Shown here: positions 41,762 through 50,920 of the stretch, in pieces
Layout of the letters: each line of letters opens with the position of its first letter
Position numbering within the stretch: position 1 is the stretch's first letter
NCBI GenBank assembly: GCA_900541565.1
Contig: UQKB01000009.1
Location: 7,704-71,703 of the forward strand
Source: an uncultured Oscillospiraceae bacterium
Lineage (GTDB): Bacteria > Bacillota > Clostridia > Oscillospirales > Acutalibacteraceae
Length of the DNA stretch: 64,000 nt
Direction: 5' to 3'
Made by a program: the position numbers and the translations under genes
Notes under the pieces: generated by a model
What the model was told of the DNA's origin: nothing
What the model saw: the letters and a program-made list of their open reading frames with translations, nothing else
Databases searched by the model: none

Positions 41762-43322
41762 AAGAACGCCTACTTTCTTCTATGTAGCTGTTTAAGCGTT
41801 TTTCCGTAGCGGCCAAAACGCCCTCTAACACTCGTATTTTTTCTGCCTCAGAGACGCCAATCCCGCGCATCTCAACTGTAACGCCCGTATAGGGGAGCTC
41901 TTTTTTTATCGCAAACTGTTCGGCTGCTTTCATAATTGTCTGCTCCTTTGTAAAAATTGTAATATGCCGCATTTGACCGTTACCATACAGTGTTATAGGA
42001 CGTATATAACGGAATAAGCTTTTGTCCTGCCCGTCAAAAAATGCATAGCTTTCCTTTTCCTGACAAAAAATGACAACCCTTGCCGCTGTGCGGCGCAGAA
42101 AAGATGCCGTCTGTTCAGCGCGTCGGATCGGATCCTGTTGGTTTAAATCGCTGAACACCACGGCTTCTGCAGAAGAGGCAAAAATATGATCAGGGTGTGA
42201 AAACACAGCCGGGCTCTTTCGCATATGGGAAAGCTCCTGCAAAAGCAGCTCATCCCCGTCGGTGTCTACACTTTGTATGCCTATGGACTGCAAAAAGCGG
42301 ACCGCACAGTCATATTGGGGCATATAGCGCCAATCCTTCAAAATACGATCATCAAAACAAAGCGTTTGCCCGGCGATGAATTGCATGGAACGCACAGATG
42401 TAGAATAGGCCGCCGCTGCCTTCTGAAACCGCCCGGATATACAATAGCGTATCAGCTCAGACGGCATTGCAAAGGGAAGAATTTTTGCTTTCCCCTGAAA
42501 AACGCGGCGGTACATCCCAGCTATGTCGTCTGGGTGTGGTTTAATTACCAATTGGCTGTTCGGGGCAAACAGATAATCTGCAAACAGAGTATACAGCATG
42601 TGCTGCTCCGAAAGCGTCATTAACCCCAGGTTTGCCATATGCTGGGTCAGCAGCAACGCACTGTTTTCAGACAATACAATTTTTTCTTTCACACCAAAAA
42701 AATGCAGAACCTGCTGTCGCTTTGCCTCCGGCATTTCCTGCAGGATGCGGTCAACGGAAAAGTCGGCCATTTTCGGATGTGTATAACCCGGTTTTTGTTT
42801 TTCTGCATCTGCAAGAATTTCACAGGCATACCGGTTTTCACCAAAGCAGCCTAAAGAAAAATAAAAATGGTACTGTGTTTTATTGCGTTTCATATTTTCC
42901 AAAGCAAAATCACGGTTGGAAAGAACGCCGCTTCCTTCTTCAAAGCAATGGTAAGAAAGCTTGTTTTTGATCACGTACCATCCAAAAGGGAAGTGGTCCG
43001 GGCACACATACAAGTTTTTTTCTCCCTTAACATGCACGCCTGCTTTTTTTAAGCATTTTTCCATTTGGCGGCAGCAGGCAGAAAGAATAAAACCTGCCGG
43101 CATTTTTTTTCGCTCCAAATACCGTTGATGTTCCAGGACAGAAAGCTCTTCTAAAAGCACAACCTTATCAAAAATCCCGGTGCTTTGGTAATGCTTTGCA
43201 AAAGCAACAGAATTTTTATGAATGTCCGATAGCAGCAATACCGCATTTTCCTGCGGATGAACCGTCATTTTATGCAGAACGCAGCATAAGACATGATACG
43301 TCGTTAACGCATAATAAATCAT
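41739..43322 (-). CDS. Polysialyltransferase-like glycosyltransferase (second copy)
   Basis: A 527-residue GT-B-type protein, paralogous to the gene at 47656-49200 over most of its length. It has the three signatures of bacterial sialyl- and polysialyltransferases: D/E-D/E-G as Glu128-Glu129-Gly130 (CFEEGSG), the HP motif at 263-264 (IKPHPDD) and Ser-Thr at 307-308 (YSTSVRS). About 60 C-terminal residues form a basic helical tail. The ATG at 43322 has gagga upstream and aligns with the paralogue's start. The ATG at 43334 overlaps the upstream stop but lacks a site. It is probably CMP-sugar dependent. Acceptor and sugar are unknown. Confidence 0.75.
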   Translation of the reverse strand: MIYYALTTYHVLCCVLHKMTVHPQENAVLLLSDIHKNSVAFAKHYQSTGIFDKVVLLEELSVLEHQRYLERKKMPAGFILSACCRQMEKCLKKAGVHVKGEKNLYVCPDHFPFGWYVIKNKLSYHCFEEGSGVLSNRDFALENMKRNKTQYHFYFSLGCFGENRYACEILADAEKQKPGYTHPKMADFSVDRILQEMPEAKRQQVLHFFGVKEKIVLSENSALLLTQHMANLGLMTLSEQHMLYTLFADYLFAPNSQLVIKPHPDDIAGMYRRVFQGKAKILPFAMPSELIRYCISGRFQKAAAAYSTSVRSMQFIAGQTLCFDDRILKDWRYMPQYDCAVRFLQSIGIQSVDTDGDELLLQELSHMRKSPAVFSHPDHIFASSAEAVVFSDLNQQDPIRRAEQTASFLRRTAARVVIFCQEKESYAFFDGQDKSLFRYIRPITLYGNGQMRHITIFTKEQTIMKAAEQFAIKKELPYTGVTVEMRGIGVSEAEKIRVLEGVLAATEKRLNSYIEESRRSCEETDHL

Positions 43323-43330
43323 TCCGATCC

Positions 43331-45436
43331 TCATTTCTTGAATTCTTTATCAAACAGGTCTTGCAGTGTTTCCATCGTATGGGAGGAAGTCCCTACTGTC
43401 CGATTTACGGGATAATCAGAAAAAAGATTGCGAAAATATTTTGGCCTGGATATAATAAAGCGGCAAACATGGTAAGCGTCTTCTCCGCAGATCCTGTACA
43501 TATAAGGGTACTTCTTAAACGCCTGCGTGTACGCTTCTATAAATTGCAAAACACCCTGCTGAAGCGCACGGATTTTTTCATAGCCTTCTACTTCCGGTAA
43601 ATCAAAGCAAAAGCCGGGCTGTCCGTCTTTACCTTCTTCGTACTGCAAAAAGGAGGGCGTTGGGGAAGCAAGCATCATTTCAATCAATACACTGTAAAGC
43701 TGGCCTACGCGATGCCTGCGTTTTAATTCCCTGTTTTTTTGCTGAGAAAACATATAAGACTCTATATCGCCGGTAGTAAGCGGCGCTTCAATAATATTTT
43801 GGTCATGAATGTAATTGGCGCCCGATATAAATCCATATATTTTACAATCCAGTTTCCACAAATCCTCTACCAGCACCTTTAGCGCAGAAACGCCGCTGGC
43901 TGCCCAACCAACGTCTACCGCTGCGGCACAGCGGGCGCCGGACAACTTTTCACGGTAATATTTTTTTGCTGCCTCAAAGCTTTTTGCATAGGCATTTTCT
44001 ACAATGTGCCAATTATCCAGAAAAACGGCGACGATCTGCTCGTAATTTTCCTGCGTAAGTACCATATCCTTTGGAAAGCCGGCTTTTTCCAATACCGGCT
44101 GCATATCCGGCAGTTCCATTGCCTTGAGCATCTGATGCATGGTGATTTTTCTGGAGATTTTATATTTTATATAGCGCAAAAAAAATTCATTGCGAAAATA
44201 ACCGGCTGTCAAGCGGGTGGCGGCAGCGCGGGACCAATATACATATTGTGTGTTCTCTTTTGGATAAAGCATCTGATAGGCTTTTTGCAGGATATCGCCA
44301 TCCCTGGATAAAAACAGCAACGTATCAATCCCTTTGGCTTTTACCCGCTCGTGGATCCATACGCAATAGCCCAGTATATAAAAGCCGGCGTATGCATAGC
44401 CGTATTCAAAATATTGGTTTTCCCGGTATGCCCCGCAGCATAGGCGGTTATTTAAAACGCCTCGATATGCGCTTCCAATCAGCGCTGTCAGATCTGCTGC
44501 GCGGTGTGGGTTCCCCAAACGGTCAACATTCGGGTAATAGCATGTTTGAAGTCCCGCTTCTTTTGCGGCAAGTACGTCGGCGGTGTAATTGTCGCCAATG
44601 TGCAAATATGTTTTTTCTGTTCCAATTTTTTCTTTTACATAAGGAAAAAGACGGCCGCTTCGTTTGGAAAAGCCGCATTCCTGCGACAAAAAAACATGCG
44701 AAATTTCAGTGTAGCCGTTTTTATGCAGCGCTTTTTTAATAATATCGCCGGACAGATACATATCTGTGACGGCGATAATCGTTTTATTCAGATTTAAGGC
44801 CATATGATAAATTTCTTTCATATAGGGGTTAAACTGCAAAAGCGAAAGCTCCGTTTCTTCTTCTATCCGTATCGCTTTTTCTATATCGCATGCAACATAA
44901 CGCCGGAGCTTTTTATAAATATCCTGCAAGGTAACCTCATTGCTGCCGGTTTTGCCCATGGCCTCCTTGCGTGCCTGTTTTTCTGCCAGTACGCGGTATC
45001 TGAAAAAAGAAGGGCAGTGCAGCTGCTCTCCAACCAGATAAAAGACCGCCTTGGGATCATCAAAGGGGCGTAAAAGCAGGGTGTCGAATACGTCAAAGGA
45101 GACTACGTCGCACAGTAAAAGCTTTTTTGCCATAGCCGTATAACTGGGCCTTCTGCAGGCACGGCTTTCCGGGCGTTTATAGAATGGATGGTTTGTGTAA
45201 TCCCGCCGCTCCGCGGGAGCGGCCCGGTGCGAGTAGACCTTCCCAACAGCAGATGCCAGGCAAAGCAGCAGCAGGTACAAAGCCCGCCGCACAATACCAA
45301 TTTCGTCGGATTTTTCATGATAATACGCGTCTGTAATAAAGCGCCGGCGCATAACAACACGGGCAAAAGCACGGTCGATACGCTGTTTTATTTTTCTTTT
45401 TTTCCTTTTGTAAAGCTGTACAATCCGTCCTGTCAA
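43331..45436 (-). CDS. Large HAD-domain protein of surface-glycan clusters (COG5610-type)
   Basis: A 701-residue protein with a basic N-terminus and a weak membrane segment (about 50-64). A complete HAD domain follows: motif I Asp115 and Asp118 (SFDVFDTLLLRP), motif II IIAVTDMYLSG, motif IV YLHIGDNYTADV. A C-terminal half contains GIDTLLFLSRDGDILQKAY, CAAAVDVGWAASGVSAL and an acidic tail. Proteins of this architecture occur in capsule and rhamnan loci, where their role is not established. It starts with TTG 45436, overlapping the aldolase stop, with aagga upstream. A degenerate paralogue heads the same operon. Confidence 0.8.
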   Translation of the reverse strand: MTGRIVQLYKRKKRKIKQRIDRAFARVVMRRRFITDAYYHEKSDEIGIVRRALYLLLLCLASAVGKVYSHRAAPAERRDYTNHPFYKRPESRACRRPSYTAMAKKLLLCDVVSFDVFDTLLLRPFDDPKAVFYLVGEQLHCPSFFRYRVLAEKQARKEAMGKTGSNEVTLQDIYKKLRRYVACDIEKAIRIEEETELSLLQFNPYMKEIYHMALNLNKTIIAVTDMYLSGDIIKKALHKNGYTEISHVFLSQECGFSKRSGRLFPYVKEKIGTEKTYLHIGDNYTADVLAAKEAGLQTCYYPNVDRLGNPHRAADLTALIGSAYRGVLNNRLCCGAYRENQYFEYGYAYAGFYILGYCVWIHERVKAKGIDTLLFLSRDGDILQKAYQMLYPKENTQYVYWSRAAATRLTAGYFRNEFFLRYIKYKISRKITMHQMLKAMELPDMQPVLEKAGFPKDMVLTQENYEQIVAVFLDNWHIVENAYAKSFEAAKKYYREKLSGARCAAAVDVGWAASGVSALKVLVEDLWKLDCKIYGFISGANYIHDQNIIEAPLTTGDIESYMFSQQKNRELKRRHRVGQLYSVLIEMMLASPTPSFLQYEEGKDGQPGFCFDLPEVEGYEKIRALQQGVLQFIEAYTQAFKKYPYMYRICGEDAYHVCRFIISRPKYFRNLFSDYPVNRTVGTSSHTMETLQDLFDKEFKK

Positions 45437-47037
45437 TCATCTTCATCCTTTTGATTATGGATTTTATAGAGGCTCGGGGTAAGAAGCGTCAGGCGCAATT
45501 CCTTTGCACGTTTATTAAGCTGCGTGTTAATTTCTTCATTTTTTGTATGAAGCGGAATATCATAATTAAACACCGCATAGTCGGGCGACCAGTAATTGGA
45601 CAAAGGGTCGTCCGAAAAGCCGTCCATCCCGGCTAAAAAAACGTCCTTTACAGTGCATTTTACCAGCAATTTCAGCAGCATGGGGCAGGCGCTGTCAGAG
45701 GCATATAACGAGGTATTGAGCAAAGAGGAATAGTTAACAATGGTCGCTGCTTCAGGCAAAGTGCGGATATTCGAGGTTGCCACAACCTTTTCCCAGTCCA
45801 TTTCTTTGCCGCCTTCTTCATAACGCCGGTCGTTGGTTAAAAACAAAAGATCATACGAATAGTTTTCCGGTACAAAATTGACACTAATCACCAATGGGTT
45901 TTCCTGCGCGATAAATTGGTCAATTTGTTCTTTACAGGTAACGATCGAACGACCCGGGGCCAGTATCAGTACTTTTTTTCCCGACATTTTCCGGCGCAGC
46001 ATATCAATGGCTTCTATATCGTCCACCGCATGCGATTGGTATTTTTGATAAAGCCGTTCGATCAGGTATTTGTCAAACTGTTCCCGTTTTTCTGCCGGTA
46101 TCTGGTCAAGAATTTCCGACACGGCGCTGACCTGCATCGTCTGTTTGGACATTAAGTAAGAGGCGTAATTGGGGTGGCAGTTCTGGATAGAGGACAAAAA
46201 ATATGGGCAGGAATACCCCCATCTGCTTGTAAGCGAAATTGTTGAAATATATTTATCCACAATCTCCAGAATAGGCAGGACGTTATAGCGGCTTTCATAT
46301 TCGCAGTTGTAATAGTTGATTACAAGCTCTGTGCAGAGGTTGCCCGCGCCGCGCCCCATCCCGCTTGCTGAACAGTCAAGAATCAACCCGCGGGAAGTTT
46401 TATACTCCAGCAGCTTTTGCGCGTTTGCAAACGACATCTGTAGGTTGTTGTGGGAATGGTAGCCAATCTTAATTCCTTCTGCCAGGTTATTATCCGCCAA
46501 TATAACCTGGCGCAGCAGCAGTTTTCCATACATGGTTCCAAGCGTGTCCACCAGATAAAAGGCGTAGGGCCTTAACTGGTTTACGCGCTTAATCAGGCGG
46601 ATCAACTCTTCGTCGGAGTACGAAGCAGTGCCTACCGGCTGCATGAACAGCTTATAACCCTTTTGCTTGAGCATTTCACCATAACAAAAGGCTTTGTCCA
46701 TTTCTTCCGGATGAAAGGTAAGGCGAACACCACCCAGCCCTGTTTTTTGGGCGTCTGAAAGGGCAGACGGATTTATTTCCTTTTCACCTATAGCGATCAT
46801 CGCAACAAACAGTGTGTTGCTGCCCTCTGGCAAAAGCGCGTTGATTTCCTCAACGCTGTGGAACAAAGCCTGCCCTTCCTTACTGGGCAGATCAGTTAAA
46901 AACCCGCATTCTACAATATCGGCGCCGGATTTAGTAAAGCGATACAGCATATCCCGGATCGTTTCACGCCCAAATTGCCAATCGTTGACATACCCGCCGT
47001 CGCGAAGCGTGCAGTCCAATAATTTTACCTGTTTCAT
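45433..47037 (-). CDS. DRE-TIM aldolase with C-terminal Rossmann-like domain
   Basis: A 534-residue protein. Residues 1-290 form an HMG-CoA-lyase-like TIM barrel with LLDCTLRDGGYVNDW (Asp8, Arg12, Asp13), IGYHSHNNLQ as metal-binding HxH, and ASGMGRGAGN. These are features of pyruvate-type aldolases such as 4-hydroxy-2-oxovalerate aldolase. Residues 345-534 are a separate domain beginning KKVLILAPGRSI, Rossmann-like, with no activity I can name. In this operon it stands between a CMP-sugar synthetase and glycosyltransferases, which suggests that it forms or splits a ulosonic acid using pyruvate. Ends overlap both neighbours by four bases (ATGA and TTGA). Confidence 0.82.
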   Translation of the reverse strand: MKQVKLLDCTLRDGGYVNDWQFGRETIRDMLYRFTKSGADIVECGFLTDLPSKEGQALFHSVEEINALLPEGSNTLFVAMIAIGEKEINPSALSDAQKTGLGGVRLTFHPEEMDKAFCYGEMLKQKGYKLFMQPVGTASYSDEELIRLIKRVNQLRPYAFYLVDTLGTMYGKLLLRQVILADNNLAEGIKIGYHSHNNLQMSFANAQKLLEYKTSRGLILDCSASGMGRGAGNLCTELVINYYNCEYESRYNVLPILEIVDKYISTISLTSRWGYSCPYFLSSIQNCHPNYASYLMSKQTMQVSAVSEILDQIPAEKREQFDKYLIERLYQKYQSHAVDDIEAIDMLRRKMSGKKVLILAPGRSIVTCKEQIDQFIAQENPLVISVNFVPENYSYDLLFLTNDRRYEEGGKEMDWEKVVATSNIRTLPEAATIVNYSSLLNTSLYASDSACPMLLKLLVKCTVKDVFLAGMDGFSDDPLSNYWSPDYAVFNYDIPLHTKNEEINTQLNKRAKELRLTLLTPSLYKIHNQKDEDD

Positions 47038-47696
47038 ATGTGTTCTCCTTTGCGGACAAATCGGTTATAGAGCATGTCCGCAATTTCAAAATCAATGGGC
47101 TCGTTGATGTCGCAGGCTTCTATATCGCTGACCGGGATCAAAAACGGGCGGTCCCCAGTGCGGCGCCGTTGTTCCATCAACACTTCCCGCCTATAAATAT
47201 ACAGCCCCGTGGTTTCTGCATATATTTCTCCCAAATCCTGCGTGCGCGGGATTTGGCGGATATCATACTGCGGCTTTCCATTGATCCACAGAAATTCGCG
47301 CAGCTTTTTTACAGTCAGCGCACTGTCGTATTCTCCGCTGCATACGGCCTGCAATCCTGTATGGACAGAAGCACAGGAAATAAACGGCGCGGTCGCATGC
47401 GCCAGAACATAGATATCTGCATATACGTCCCGCGCAAACGCATGTAAAACATCTAAAATCAAAGTGGAGGAAGAATCCAGGCTGGGGTCGCGCGCAAGCC
47501 AGGAAACCCCCTCTGGTAAATATGTCTGGATTGCCGGATCACTGCAATACACGTAAATTTTATCCAGATTATCCACCTTGCGCAGCGTACGCAAAATATA
47601 GCAGATCAAAGGATCACCATTGTGGAAGGGCTTTGTGTTTTTTCCAGGCAGGCGTTCATTTTGAAGCTTTACCGGAACAAAGGCGACTGTTTTCAT
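47034..47696 (-). CDS. CMP-sugar synthetase, NeuA/KdsB-like
   Basis: A 220-residue nucleotidyltransferase of the acylneuraminate cytidylyltransferase family. The N-terminal nucleotide loop FVPVKLQNERLPGKNTKPF is a variant of the NeuA signature. DKIYVYCSD, LAHATAPFISCASVHTGL and AETTGLYIYRREVL follow the family order, ending with SDIEACDINEPIDFEIAD. It would activate a nonulosonic or related acidic sugar with CTP. The ATG at 47696 matches the family start, and the longer frame adds a basic stretch. The gene overlaps the upstream glycosyltransferase by 41 bases and the aldolase by four. Confidence 0.88.
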   Translation of the reverse strand: MKTVAFVPVKLQNERLPGKNTKPFHNGDPLICYILRTLRKVDNLDKIYVYCSDPAIQTYLPEGVSWLARDPSLDSSSTLILDVLHAFARDVYADIYVLAHATAPFISCASVHTGLQAVCSGEYDSALTVKKLREFLWINGKPQYDIRQIPRTQDLGEIYAETTGLYIYRREVLMEQRRRTGDRPFLIPVSDIEACDINEPIDFEIADMLYNRFVRKGEHI

Positions 47697-49200
47697 AAGG
47701 CGGTGCACTCTCTTTCTCCGTTTTTGGAAGAATTTGTAAGTCAATGGTCAACACAGCTTTAGAATAACGTAAAGTGCGTTTTGTACAAAAGACAGGCAGA
47801 GCGCTGTGCAATTGCTTTTTTCCCAGGATAAGATAAAGATTATAGCTGTTTTCTGTAAGAAGGCTTCCTTCCTCCGGGCATAGTTTTGCATGCGCCCATA
47901 TTATGCTTTTGTCCGGCGGAAGGCAGGCTGCAAACGGAAGGCTTGTCGGTTTTTCTTCACCGTCGTCGTCCAACAGCAGCAAAACGGTTTTTTGAAGGTC
48001 CGCGTCCTGTAAAACGGGGTTGCCGGTAACATAAACAGGGAGGCCATGCGCCTGTATTGGAACATGCAGAATTTTCAAAAAATTGTAAAGCTGTGTTTCT
48101 TTTACCTCCGACAAGGTAAGAGCCAGGGCGGTATCTTCAGATGTCGCAAGCTTTAAAAGCAAAAAAGCCGCGGTATAATAGGCGTGCAGGTGCTCATAGC
48201 CAGTTTCAATTTCTGTTGTAAATGTATAAACCTCCCGTGCAAAAGGGGCCATACCGCCTATAGAGGTGGAGCTTGCAGTGAGCACCCGTTGCACAGGATG
48301 TGAAAAAACAAAGGGAAGAAGCTCTGCGTTCATCCGGCAGGGCAGAATATCTGCACCGGGGAAAATTCTTCGGTAATTTAACCAAATATCCTTCGGGTGC
48401 GGCTTAATAACCAGCTTGCAATCGCTTGCAAAGTAATCGACTAAAAGGGTCGTAATCTGCTCCTGTACATCCAGATCCTTCACAGCCATTGTTTTAAGAA
48501 ATTGGGTCATATAGATACAGATGGGCAGCCTTTCTGTCACCTTAATAGGTGTTGCGTTATAATAGGCCAATATTTCCGGAACACGGTTTGGAATTTCGTT
48601 TTTCAGTGCGTCATATATCGAAAAATTTTCTGCCTTTTCATCGGCAAACCCTTCCACAAAATTGCGCATGTCGCACAGGCGGGCGGTTTCATACTCGCTG
48701 GTGCCGGCGCCATGTAAAAATTCAGAAATCACATAGTTTGTCAGGTTAATCTCCTTGGTAATTTGCATGTACCGCTTGCGCTGCGACAACATACCGCTTG
48801 CGTCTTCAATATAAACATGAGGAATACGGTTGGCAAGACAGTAAATGCCAAAGGACCATTGGTCGGAGCCAATATAAATTTTAGAAAACGAAGAAAGGTC
48901 CAAATGCAGCCAGTTTTCCATACACGTACAGACATTGCGGATAACCGACCGAATCTCTTCCGGTGTGCTGGATTCTGTCAAAGCGTTGCCCCGCCGCAGC
49001 TTAAATTGGTTTTCAGGAATCAAACGGACAAACGAAAACCAACCTGTTTTCTGTAATTTTTGCAAAAACTCGTCCCGCTGGGCTTCCGGCCATATGTATT
49101 CAACCATAAAAAGCCCGGCTTCTTCATCTGGATGGCGGGACAGCCGGTGTACAATGCAATACAGAAGCTGATAGGTGGTCGATAAATGGTACAAAACCAT
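47656..49200 (-). CDS. Polysialyltransferase-like glycosyltransferase (first copy)
   Basis: A 514-residue protein paralogous to the gene at 41739-43322, sharing the start pattern (YHLSTTYQLLYCIVHRL versus YYALTTYHVLCCVLHKM). The sialyltransferase HP motif is at 268-269 (IKPHPKD) and a Ser-Ser-Thr-Ser stretch at 310-313 (TASSTSIGG). The D/E-D/E-G position reads Glu132-Asp133-Ala134 (YIEDASG), so Gly is replaced by Ala. It lies 34 bases after the degenerate HAD gene. A CMP-sugar donor made by the next gene is likely. Whether it primes or elongates the chain cannot be read. Confidence 0.75.
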   Translation of the reverse strand: MVLYHLSTTYQLLYCIVHRLSRHPDEEAGLFMVEYIWPEAQRDEFLQKLQKTGWFSFVRLIPENQFKLRRGNALTESSTPEEIRSVIRNVCTCMENWLHLDLSSFSKIYIGSDQWSFGIYCLANRIPHVYIEDASGMLSQRKRYMQITKEINLTNYVISEFLHGAGTSEYETARLCDMRNFVEGFADEKAENFSIYDALKNEIPNRVPEILAYYNATPIKVTERLPICIYMTQFLKTMAVKDLDVQEQITTLLVDYFASDCKLVIKPHPKDIWLNYRRIFPGADILPCRMNAELLPFVFSHPVQRVLTASSTSIGGMAPFAREVYTFTTEIETGYEHLHAYYTAAFLLLKLATSEDTALALTLSEVKETQLYNFLKILHVPIQAHGLPVYVTGNPVLQDADLQKTVLLLLDDDGEEKPTSLPFAACLPPDKSIIWAHAKLCPEEGSLLTENSYNLYLILGKKQLHSALPVFCTKRTLRYSKAVLTIDLQILPKTEKESAPPYENSRLCSGKASK

Positions 49201-49234
49201 TTCTTAAAATGCTCCTTTCAAAAGGGAATCTTTC

Positions 49235-50653
49235 TTACATAGAAGCAGCCGGATGCCCCAAAAAGGATACCGGCGGCGTGTTCAAGAGCTGTCTTAGCGT
49301 TTCTTTTCCGGCGCAATATAAATTTACAGCGTCTTTCATGGGAACAAATTCCCCCTGTGTATATTTGGCGTAATCCCGGCAAAAATCCTGCGCACCCTTT
49401 ACCATATCCGAGTCAACGCCGGAAAACAGGTCGGCAAGCAGCGCAGTATCCTCCGTTAAAAACGTTTGCAGGGAAAGAATGCGGATTTTAGCATCCGGGT
49501 TGTTATGACGCAGCTGCTCCAAAAAGGCGGAAAAGCGATCAGGCGCAATCCCCGTGTAAAGCACCTGGATATCGGTTGCATCAAAATGCTGTGTGCTGTT
49601 ACACGTGGTTTGTGTATATCTGGCCGCCAGCCTTGCAAAGGAAGAGCGTTCCTGTGCATAGCAAACCGTAAAGCTGCTGCGGCATAAGGAAAGCAGTGCG
49701 TTTTCAAGCGGGCCTACGCACAAATACCCCAATTCATAAAGAAAATCTGGCCGCAATCGGCCGGAAAACACACGCGCCCCACAGATTGCGTCATACTTTT
49801 CTTTAAAGGCCGGACAAAGGCGCGGGTGCAGCGCATCCTGCATCAATTGAGCGGGAGCGCGGTAATAAATCGGTCTACCGCCGCGCTTTGTCAACGGTCT
49901 GATACAATGATTAAAGTCGGAAGAAACCACGCTGAACTGCTTTAGCCCAAGTCCGCAGGCCATTTGTGTTTTATTGGCACCTGCTTCACAGGAAACCTGA
50001 AGGCTGTCCCAAACGACCCCGTTGCATTCCAGTAAAGCTGCAAAAAAAGAAGAGGGGTAGGGCGAATCGATCACCAGATGAACGCCGATCTCATGATAGG
50101 AAGCGATATCTAAAAAACGGATAATATAGCGGTTTGGTATCCAATTTGCTTTTGCAAAATTCAGTTCAGCCTCACAGGTGATGGTCCGGTTCAGGCGGCG
50201 GCTGAGCTCTGTATAAATTTCCTCAATCGGCCGGTGAATATCCTGTAATTTCTTGCGCAGAGCGGCAAACCCCGGGCAGGAAAAATAAGCTTCCAATTTG
50301 CGGTAAAGGCTTTCTTCTGAAAGAACAGGAAGAAGCAGGCTACCCTGTACATCGCAAATTGCATGCGGTTTTTCCAAAATTTCAGAAGCCAAATCCTCAA
50401 CCGGAAGGCGCAGATAACGCCGGGTAAGATAATGGCGGCCAATTGTCCGGCCAAAGGGAATACTGCGGATACCCGGCAATCGGTACAAAATGTTGCAGCC
50501 CAAAAGCTTCATGCCAAATTCCACCGGCTTGTTGGTGGCCTTTTCCCGGTCGCGGTTTTGCATGCAGATTGTGTAAAATTTTATTTGCGCGTTTCCATTC
50601 GTGAGGATTGCGAAAATCTTTCTTACAAAATCAACAGACAGCTTTTCTAACAT
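49235..50653 (-). CDS. Degenerate paralogue of the large HAD protein
   Basis: A 472-residue protein without an obvious family, but it aligns by eye with the HAD protein at 43331-45436: ICDVQGSLLLPVL with SFDVFDTLLLRPF, SCPGFAALRKKL with HCPSFFRYRVLAEK, VIDSPYPSSFFAALLECNGV with VTDMYLSGDIIKKALHKNGY, and LYELGYLCVGPL with YFEYGYAYAGFYIL. The second catalytic Asp is Gly104 and the GDN of motif IV is altered to SSDFN, so phosphatase activity is unlikely. It is first in the operon, with aaaggaaaggg before the ATG. No clear promoter is visible in the 267 bases upstream. I infer a pseudoenzyme or regulatory partner. Confidence 0.6.
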   Translation of the reverse strand: MLEKLSVDFVRKIFAILTNGNAQIKFYTICMQNRDREKATNKPVEFGMKLLGCNILYRLPGIRSIPFGRTIGRHYLTRRYLRLPVEDLASEILEKPHAICDVQGSLLLPVLSEESLYRKLEAYFSCPGFAALRKKLQDIHRPIEEIYTELSRRLNRTITCEAELNFAKANWIPNRYIIRFLDIASYHEIGVHLVIDSPYPSSFFAALLECNGVVWDSLQVSCEAGANKTQMACGLGLKQFSVVSSDFNHCIRPLTKRGGRPIYYRAPAQLMQDALHPRLCPAFKEKYDAICGARVFSGRLRPDFLYELGYLCVGPLENALLSLCRSSFTVCYAQERSSFARLAARYTQTTCNSTQHFDATDIQVLYTGIAPDRFSAFLEQLRHNNPDAKIRILSLQTFLTEDTALLADLFSGVDSDMVKGAQDFCRDYAKYTQGEFVPMKDAVNLYCAGKETLRQLLNTPPVSFLGHPAASM

Positions 50654-50920
50654 GCGCGCCCTTTCCTTTCTTGCTTTTTTGAGGTTTTACTCCTTTATAA
50701 CACAACAGTTTATCTGCGTTTGGTAAAGGATAAAAAATTTTTACGTAAAATTTTTGTAATTTTTAATTGCAAATAAAAAGAATAGACGATCAAGAGAAAA
50801 CATGCTATGATTGGTACTGCAAGAAAAAGCTGCATCACAGCAGTGGGACCTTTACGTATGAAGATTGGGTGATTTGGCTGTAAAAATATTACATAGGAAG
50901 AGATGCAACGGAGGTGCAAA

